Shown: one piece after another, positions 63,401 to 64,000 of the stretch
Position numbering within the stretch: position 1 is the stretch's first letter
Layout of the letters: each line of letters starts with the position of its first letter
Source of the DNA: Bryobacteraceae bacterium
Lineage (GTDB): Bacteria; Acidobacteriota; Terriglobia; Bryobacterales; Bryobacteraceae
Reading direction: 5' to 3'
NCBI GenBank assembly: GCA_025928545.1
Contig: JAICJH010000001.1
Span: 62,001-126,000, forward strand
DNA length: 64,000 nt
Translations under genes and position numbers: made by a program
The notes under the pieces: generated by a model
The model's database searches: none
The model's input: only the letters and a program-made list of their open reading frames with translations
Told to the model about the DNA's origin: nothing

Positions 63401-64000
63401 TCAGATAAGGAAGTCCGAATTTGTTGTGAAGGTAGGTATCCGTAGGCAGGAAACTCCAGGCGCCGGGAGTTGCATGATAGTTACTCGTCTGTATCCCGAA
63501 AAACTTTCCACCCACCCATTGAAATGCTGCGGGCAGCGTAGCTCGTCCGTTCTTGTCCGTCAGCACCACAACCGAACCCGTCGTGGGTCCGTACTTATCG
63601 AGGTCGCCATTCGGCAGACAGCGATCTCCGCACGTGAAATTGACCGGAATGCCGGCCCCGGCGGGATAGCCGCTCGGCAGCGTCGCCTGGACCGTAACCG
63701 GCGCGTACAGCGCCACAAAACCCTGGTTCCAGTAAATCGGGTTAACGACAGGAACGGCGGGAACCATCGTGAGAGTGATGCCGGCAACCGCATCGCCTGA
63801 ACCCACGGTTTCGGTAAACGAAACCGTATTGGCGTATTGTTTGGATGTGATATCTCCGATCGTAATGAGGAATATGCCGGGGGAATCCTGCACGACGAAA
63901 CTGGCCGTCGCCGTTCCGTCAGCTCCACTGCGGACTGGTTGGTCATTGACAGTCCGCAGGCAAATGGAAGTCGTTCGGTAAAAACCCGTCACCGCGTTGC
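48483..64000 (-). CDS. Giant exported multidomain protein, N-terminus outside the window
   Basis: A single frame of more than 5,170 residues; it is open through the right edge, so the GTG at 63992 is not the start and the signal peptide lies beyond. From N- to C-terminus (right to left): Ig/invasin-like and unique region (62040-64000); a P-domain-like segment (61500-62035), one Ig domain, a second P-domain-like segment (60640-61180); four Ig-like Big_3_5 domains (59460-60640); then 20 two-cysteine repeats in five groups, alternating with three FG-GAP blocks of seven repeats plus one Ig domain each; a BACON-NHL propeller-BACON segment (52980-54235); and a C-terminal cohesin and dockerin. There is no transmembrane or sorting signal at the end. 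The calcium-binding loops (DxNxDG) and cysteine pairs imply folding outside the cytoplasm. Likely an adhesin or cell-surface scaffold. No frameshift was seen in 15.5 kb. Confidence 0.9.
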   Translation of the reverse strand, partial: NAVTGFYRTTSICLRTVNDQPVRSGADGTATASFVVQDSPGIFLITIGDITSKQYANTVSFTETVGSGDAVAGITLTMVPAVPVVNPIYWNQGFVALYAPVTVQATLPSGYPAGAGIPVNFTCGDRCLPNGDLDKYGPTTGSVVVLTDKNGRATLPAAFQWVGGKFFGIQTSNYHATPGAWSFLPTDTYLHNKFGLPYLNSASQTGDFPRSYPLVATNYYTRGTAGITLTDPGGPLSGQGSAATGCYRTIVNNSWFDWRSDALGVTIPPKGSATIDWYKLYNVETDTQFNKDNLFDWAGQGLGGAQLDLSVLGGPIYSAAYTGETADPTGKVRTSALAYGIGTYVINTAINKAADAELGPVLGWVVGKVLGKIEDFIEDAIADAYLPRLECAALQHDGDTPHMDLNVPNWGDITIRTQDAGFGGTAPAVKTIIISGDAQTKSRFSGAQTSAAVAAAFYQPLKVQFVDWNNAPVPGLAITWKCVTPGTIQCAIDPSGAATATTTTGADGIAVLNLLSSTRSPFVNGSSAAIWGSDGKFNVTASYNNLTATFQLTEDPASSGQPIPETVYLITNKTPAAKGEPVTFSVGVGPNFNFAFAPGLQITLFNGTQVIGGPYSTRVGVAFLTIDSLPEGTNKITAAFHDLDGKFADASATILQRVDSPTVHDPNSNLYCNNGGLSTSGPGTPYAYPSYIYLPGFGSVLERLTLSLKGLTADSPNGMSFLLAAPGGENLVFWSGSGGLSKATNLDITLDDSATQTLNSSGVAAGSYRPTAATFASLPGPATIAPEYAAPRGATTLNSAFAGSDTTGPTRWSLYMLGGTGATSISGWCMNVTPTPKAPTTTTLTALPASPAPVGTSVTFTARVDEPGSTSALPGTVTFKQGSTVLAGPMPLTSGGLAQFTITPAEGSTEITAVYSGLPGSAGNAGIAGSSSKLLYTVDTPTSRTNTNGRGVYCNTAPLRLPGTPGAASPYASRVFVSNAPTSLLRASVTLNGITLAAGDSPQMLLVPPNGGAFSFFSHAGAVFTTNSAMTFSDAAPDQGKTLLPGVVGSGVYLPIGGASADAYLYPAPSGPYGYPPLAGTATFIGTLGGTDPNDYWSLYAAQNGTAGSSGGSVAGGWCLNLAWLADPAVTVESSLNPSLYLQSVDLTAKVKGVNGITPTGTVTFLDGGNSIGQLTLAPGADLTATARLTVPAFIIGTHTITVAYSGDPEYKATTSDTLNQIIPVLTPVVTLTSSPNPAVAGGPITFTATVSGTGPAPGGTVKFSSGKSTLGSPTITTGTATQTALLEPGNSGQTFTAEYQGDSNYAPVTSSGVTQTVTQANSSVAVAASSNPATAGASVTYTATIRPVAPSALLPTGKVTFFDGSNQLGTAPIDTFGQAAYSTPAIVPGAHTITATYPGDTRLIGSTGILQLTTSLIASTTTLVMPASPSPPGQPIVLKTIVTTAGGPVSIGSVLYFADGAIIGAASVDATGVATFTMTGFGANAHTFSAYYLGTISIGGSPSSAITLTVTGVSQTITFAPLPDVGSGAIPFLIRASATSGLPVYFTSTTPAVCSVSGATVTVLSAGSCSIQAVQPGNSAYSTAPPVSRSFQVTPRSGQTISFAPLPNRTFGAAPITLAATSSSGLVVLFTSATPSTCQVNGATVLLLVPGGKCTIEAGQPGDSAFSPATSVNRSFAVLSGNGSGGFSSANFLPTGRISGSSNVAVGDFNGDNNPDIVLVDGSGLGMLLPGDGSGGFGAGITFATPSGALAVGDFNGDGKSDLAVTNYGSKTVSVLLAGGSAGFVPAVAFATGVKPYSVAAADFNGDGILDLAVANSGSNDISVLAGDGTGGFGAPVNFPVASAAQMSQALNNAPVAMTIGDFNGDGALDIAVGNAGTGTVNILPGNGMGSFGAAISLDAGAPPGGLGLMTSLTTGDFDGNGRLDFVVGRYDKNINLLLADGAGGYVSPGLNGAASSFSTNGYYTPAVGDFNGDGKLDLALPFAVALLGGGTGGFTTSPTFTAGVLPSQIATADFDRDGRPDLIVTLGGGDYGHFASILFGAPGATTLSLTTPASNVAFGATVPLTATINQAAFNSNPPAGTVTFFDATANIGTVAAPPYTLSISTLTAGSHSLKAVYAGAGGNAGSTSNTLTVAVTASSQTISFGALSDRAFGAAPFTVSATSSVGLTVAFTSATSAVCTVKGATVTLVSVGVCTIRASQSGNAYSPAAPNVDQSFNISATSQTIAFGALSDKIFGTVFTVGATSSVGLPVGFASLTSSVCTVSGTTVTTEAVGTCTIQASQPGNSYSPPAPSQSQSFTVNPVGQTITFAALPDKALGSAPFTVSASASSGLAVVFDSMTPVTCLVSGTIVTLVEPGICTIRASQQGNATTAGAVPVQRSFRITTATEGTFVADPNGPLSIGSFSGPTFIGTTDFNGDGIPDLAVTAGSQNYVRVLGSDGEGGFFSLNNLISTGSTPVFLAFGDFNKDGHRDAVVANRGGQGVTVLLGDGSGGFTKSTVGGIGPNATYTTAVAAGDFNQDGNPDLAITNNDIGHNTYTVFVLLGNGAGGFAASSSGPYGLRGSPTAIAIADFNGDGNPDLAVTNSTGVVVLLGSSTGVFSQSADIPLPPNDNPTSVVARDFNGDGKPDLAVASGRGVTVLAGNGTGSFAEVTGSPFAAGSFPTSIGSGDFNGDGSVDLAVTNRNDNNITVLIGNGAGSFAPGLGSPFPAGSAPTSVAVADFNRDGRLDLAVSNQGDNSVTVLLGSSAVPGAVLTTTSVAVIAGSVTPLTLTVTPTGFAPASGKVQFYEGATLLGSAAQATSPYSIIVSPTATGTHTYTATYTTDGGNDGFTSNAATILVVAGSAPTISFGPLTDVNYGTLPFALSASASSGLPVSFASNTSAVCTVSGTTLTLVSPGNCSITATQPGDTTHPVAIPNVQAFTVNKGVQTIAFPQLSTQTLGTTPVLIATATSGLAVSFTSNSASVCTVSEIALSLLAAGTCSITASQPGDPLWAAASPVTQTLTVAKVAQTIDFAQPSDTAVGAAAGGLNATSTSGLNVSFTSNTTAVCTVSGANATAVAAGQCSISASQAGDATYGAAASVTKTFNVTGANVITFPQPADILLSAGPVALTATASSALPVAFTSNTASVCTASGSSVTLVSVGTCSITATQPGNETFGPAPPMTKTFSVTKGNQTVAFNGVSNQALGTSPAILNVTASSGLTAAVSSTTTNVCTVTGSVLTVLATGTCTLQATQAGDANYFAASATKSLLVVQTLSMLAVGSNAGVSSVLVPMNGPWTAVSNSDFLHLDFGSAAGVGSAPVVFSYDAFGGTGVRSGTLTIAGLTVTVTQTGNDYLPAVGSFNLVTSGLSQPILQMRDAAGNLYIADNGNNAVKVWNAATGEVSTLIATGLSHPNLIAPAGGGNLYIRDNSSTGVLLWNSSTQQLTPLPNTTPGYPGMVADSAGNLYFTRSDTFPNYSVGFWNAATQQSTTLLSGLSRLGSITLDLAGNLYFISGNTVMKWTASTQEVSTLVASGLSSPNRVTVDPMGNVYISDVGSTSFRKWSAATQQVTTLLTLSAGSPFGVLADDSGSFFYSAATQNDGSLVVLPAALIPTATVSESAPAGSGSVSVVPSSTPLSGVLTPTSDSAWLTAGATTNGTVNFSFAANPTTTARTANMTVLGVPMAVTQAGLQSQTIIFDSLDTQTMGSTVPLSASASSGLQVSFTSTSTSVCTVAAAAVTLVGAGTCTIQASQAGNTAYTPAPSVSQSFTVLASQTITFASPGTQVFGANVTLSATATSGLPVSLTSNNSSVCTLSGTAVTILTVGSCSITATQSGSANYGAATSVTQAFQIIKATQTIDFGSMNLTVGSPFVVSITTSSGLPISSVYSNNDSQCEISGLTLVPKNVGGCQLVAEQYGNANYADVKSFSPLYVIGQGGQTITFGPLSNIAIGSTPPQLSATASSGMTVTFTSGTPQVCTVSGVVITLVSPGTCTILANQAGNSNYAPATVSQSFTVLGGATAQTITFAALVDRLIGDAVAPLSATASSGLVVTFTSTTPSVCTVSGVAVALVTTGSCSIQATQSGNGTYAPAPAVTRTFAVTSSAPISQTITFATPANRVLGSTGPALSATSSSNLPVRFASVAPSVCQVTGTQVTLLNTGVCAVRATQAGNVSYLAAKPVVRSFGISAALSGKFSSSILSLAPTGASAIATGDFNGDGKVDVVISSPSAKNAAIYLGDGSGGFTQASGSPYSTGYDPESVAVGDFNRDGNADIAVLNSGELSVTILMGNGLGGFSPAPNNPFILYGEDVLHSLTVGDFNGDGYDDLAVAATEFGYDFMGGRDPSSANYVVYRYLSNGDGTFGGKSRILLGDAFTIPYQPGLFSLVAGDLNGDGNLDLTGLPAATGSFYSILGDGNGNFSGPPGPGPAVASPNGISAADLNGDGVLDVVTSSGAGNSVLPAPGDGAGNFSSGPSFAVGAGPNAVLAGDFNGDGNADILTLGTSSATMLVGAGAGGFSAPAGGSFASGAVLFQGVTGDFNGDGRLDVIALNSDNNVTLFLGASTAPTSSLTTTVGTSVSASNPVPLILTIAPGGFAPNPAGTVKFYDGNALIGSAIQTSSPYTINATGLSTGIHSFTAVYSGDGASNGFTSSALTVTVVALQPQTITFGTLNDQKLNASVPALSATASSGLTVAFTSNSAAVCTVSGTAVTLVAIGTCSITASQAGNGTYAAASSVTRTLVVSAALISQTISFTQPADTALVAGPVALTATASSGLPVSFASNTMAVCTVSSASVTLVAVGQCSITASQAGDSNYNAATTVTKTFAVTTNTNTITFPQPADTALTAGPVALTATATSGLTVGYTSNTSSVCTVAASSVTLISAGTCSITANQAGNGSFAAAASVTKTFSVLKGAQTISFTQPPDTALAAGPVALTATASSGLSVSFVSNTTAVCTVSAASVTLVAVGQCSITASQAGDANYNAATTVTKTFAVTQPASPTVTLAVGDGSGFNGDSVEIPIQLTSVGTPALSTFQLDLNFDQVKLTYKSARIGAQLTAAGKSISTSVQPNGDVRLVAAGFNQNVIGNGTVAYVSFALSSPFSTSTVTPKGCNSADGQGIALGTACTVGTIRLPACDINSDGTANVSDVQLIINEALGVIPAVHDLNHDGSVNVSEVQKVINAALGLGCTLP
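48486..48670 (-). other. C-terminal dockerin domain
   Basis: Two EF-hand-like repeats: DINSDGTANVSDVQLIINEALG and DLNHDGSVNVSEVQKVINAALG, each with the D-x-N-x-D-G-x-x-N calcium loop followed by an amphipathic helix. This is the type I dockerin form, at the extreme C-terminus of the giant protein. Confidence 0.82.
48671..49075 (-). other. Cohesin-like domain before the dockerin
   Basis: About 134 residues of beta sandwich: VTLAVGDGSGFNGDSVEIPIQL, FQLDLNFDQVKLTYKSA, VRLVAAGFNQNVIGNGTVAYVSFAL. This is the pattern of bacterial cohesin domains (PF00963-like). Cohesins normally bind dockerins; here both occur in one chain. Confidence 0.7.
49070..50080 (-). repeat. Two-cysteine repeats 17-20 of the giant protein
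   Basis: Four ~83-residue units, each starting (N/Q)TITF/QTISF, with SGLxVxFxSN, VCTV then GxCSI, and ending TKTFxV. Repeats 18 and 20 are nearly identical at DNA level; 49 identical bases at 49135-49183 and 49633-49681 are exactly two units (498 bp) apart. Confidence 0.88.
50370..51465 (-). repeat. FG-GAP block 3: seven repeats
   Basis: Seven (A/V)xGDxNGDGxxD calcium-loop repeats about 45-60 residues apart, followed by one Ig-like Big_3_5 domain (50085-50370). Seven repeats is the number of a closed seven-bladed FG-GAP (integrin-alpha-like) propeller. Confidence 0.82.
51490..52980 (-). repeat. Two-cysteine repeats 11-16 of the giant protein
   Basis: Six units of the 83-residue family, from QTIIFDSLD to AALSG. 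Unit 13 is the most divergent but keeps both cysteines (QCEIS and GGCQL). Confidence 0.87.
52981..54235 (-). other. BACON - NHL-like propeller - BACON segment
   Basis: Between repeat groups. Two BACON-like sandwiches (about 53990-54235 and 52980-53225, each ending VTVTQTG or AVTQAG) flank a ~240-residue propeller of NHL/SBBP-like units (DAAGNLYIADNGNNAVKVW, LDLAGNLYFISGNTVMKW, VDPMGNVYISDVGS). Confidence 0.65.
54240..55465 (-). repeat. Two-cysteine repeats 6-10 of the giant protein
   Basis: Five units of the same family, from PTISFGPLTD to LLVVQ. Units 8 and 9 resemble units 18 and 19 in order (GQCSI unit, then NxITFPQPAD unit), pointing to duplication of blocks. Confidence 0.85.
55745..56810 (-). 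repeat. FG-GAP block 2: seven repeats
   Basis: Seven DFNGDGxxD repeats followed by an Ig-like domain (55467-55745), the same plan as blocks 1 and 3. Confidence 0.82.
56835..57580 (-). repeat. Two-cysteine repeats 3-5 of the giant protein
   Basis: Three units, QTISFGALSD, QTIAFGALSD and QTITFAALPD, each with the paired cysteines. Units 3 and 4 are close paralogues. Confidence 0.85.
57870..58935 (-). repeat. FG-GAP block 1: seven repeats
   Basis: Seven repeats (for example VAVGDFNGDNNPDIVLV, LTTGDFDGNGRLDFVV, IATADFDRDGRPDLIVT), followed by an Ig-like domain at about 57585-57870. Confidence 0.82.
58950..59455 (-). repeat. Two-cysteine repeats 1-2 of the giant protein
   Basis: First two units (QTITFAPLPD and QTISFAPLPN), following the four Big_3_5 Ig domains. 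The cysteines are at VCSVSG/GSCSI and TCQVNG/GKCTI. Confidence 0.85.
60640..62035 (-). other. Two P-domain-like segments in the giant protein
   Basis: Segments at about 61500-62035 and 60640-61180 share the proprotein-convertase P-domain outline: LTLSLKGL, MSFLLAAPGGENLVFWSGSGG, SGxxxGSYRPT, then WSLYMLGG...GWCMNV (or WSLYAAQN...GWCLNL). Each holds a Cys near its start (YCN) and one at its end (WC.N), suggesting a disulphide clasp. An Ig-like domain lies between them. Confidence 0.55.

Noticed and set aside
62172..63800. 542-codon plus-strand frame opposite the giant gene
   Set aside because: Composition is Arg-rich and low in hydrophobic residues, as in other shadows; the minus-strand frame is continuous with the giant protein.

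Overview
The window is about 60% GC and very probably comes from a Bryobacter/Solibacter-type acidobacterium. The main evidence is that it holds all three protein families first defined in Solibacter: TIGR03435 (three genes), TIGR03436 acidobacterial VWFA (two tandem genes) and TIGR03437 (one gene). It also has a PSD1/DUF1501 pair, ankyrin-repeat and CadC-like/TPR proteins, and very long Ig/FG-GAP surface proteins, all typical of that lineage. No rRNA, tRNA, CRISPR array, phage or intact insertion sequence was seen.

Layout. 1-5.8 kb: the end of a catalytically complete M1 peptidase, class II fumarase, a decayed DUF6036 nucleotidyltransferase pair, citrate synthase and an ArfB-type ribosome-rescue factor. 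5.8-13.1 kb: mostly secreted proteins of unknown role, plus an intact FitAB toxin-antitoxin operon with a palindromic operator. 13.2-17 kb: a haem-containing PSD1 protein overlapping a Tat-exported DUF1501 protein. 17-23.4 kb: three TIGR03435 proteins, a DUF1801 protein, an ankyrin protein and a MntA/HepT module whose HepT is frameshifted. 23.5-30.3 kb: a CadC-like regulator with TPRs, an NTF2-like lipoprotein, two VWFA proteins and a small protein.

30.5-37.1 kb: a TPR-octahaem cytochrome c, then an ABC exporter operon (ATPase, permease, and a permease fused to an M1-like domain whose zinc site is lost). 37.5-39.4 kb: a NarL-type two-component pair. 39.4-44.4 kb: a polyprenyl-glycosyltransferase-like membrane protein diverging from a tightly overlapping sugar operon (GT2, DegT aminotransferase, NAD epimerase, methyltransferase). 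44.4-48.3 kb: a second overlapping operon (phospholipase C-like phosphoesterase, BamA-like outer-membrane protein, two PepSY-type membrane proteins). 48.5-64 kb: one giant exported protein of more than 5,170 residues, cut by the right edge.

The giant gene is the most striking object. It carries 20 copies of an ~83-residue two-cysteine repeat, three FG-GAP blocks of exactly seven repeats (each followed by one Ig-like domain), two BACON-like domains flanking an NHL-like propeller, two P-domain-like segments, and a C-terminal cohesin plus dockerin. Other points of interest are the two broken nucleotidyltransferase-type modules beside an intact FitAB, the inactive M1-permease fusion, and three copies of a ~40-bp intergenic repeat.
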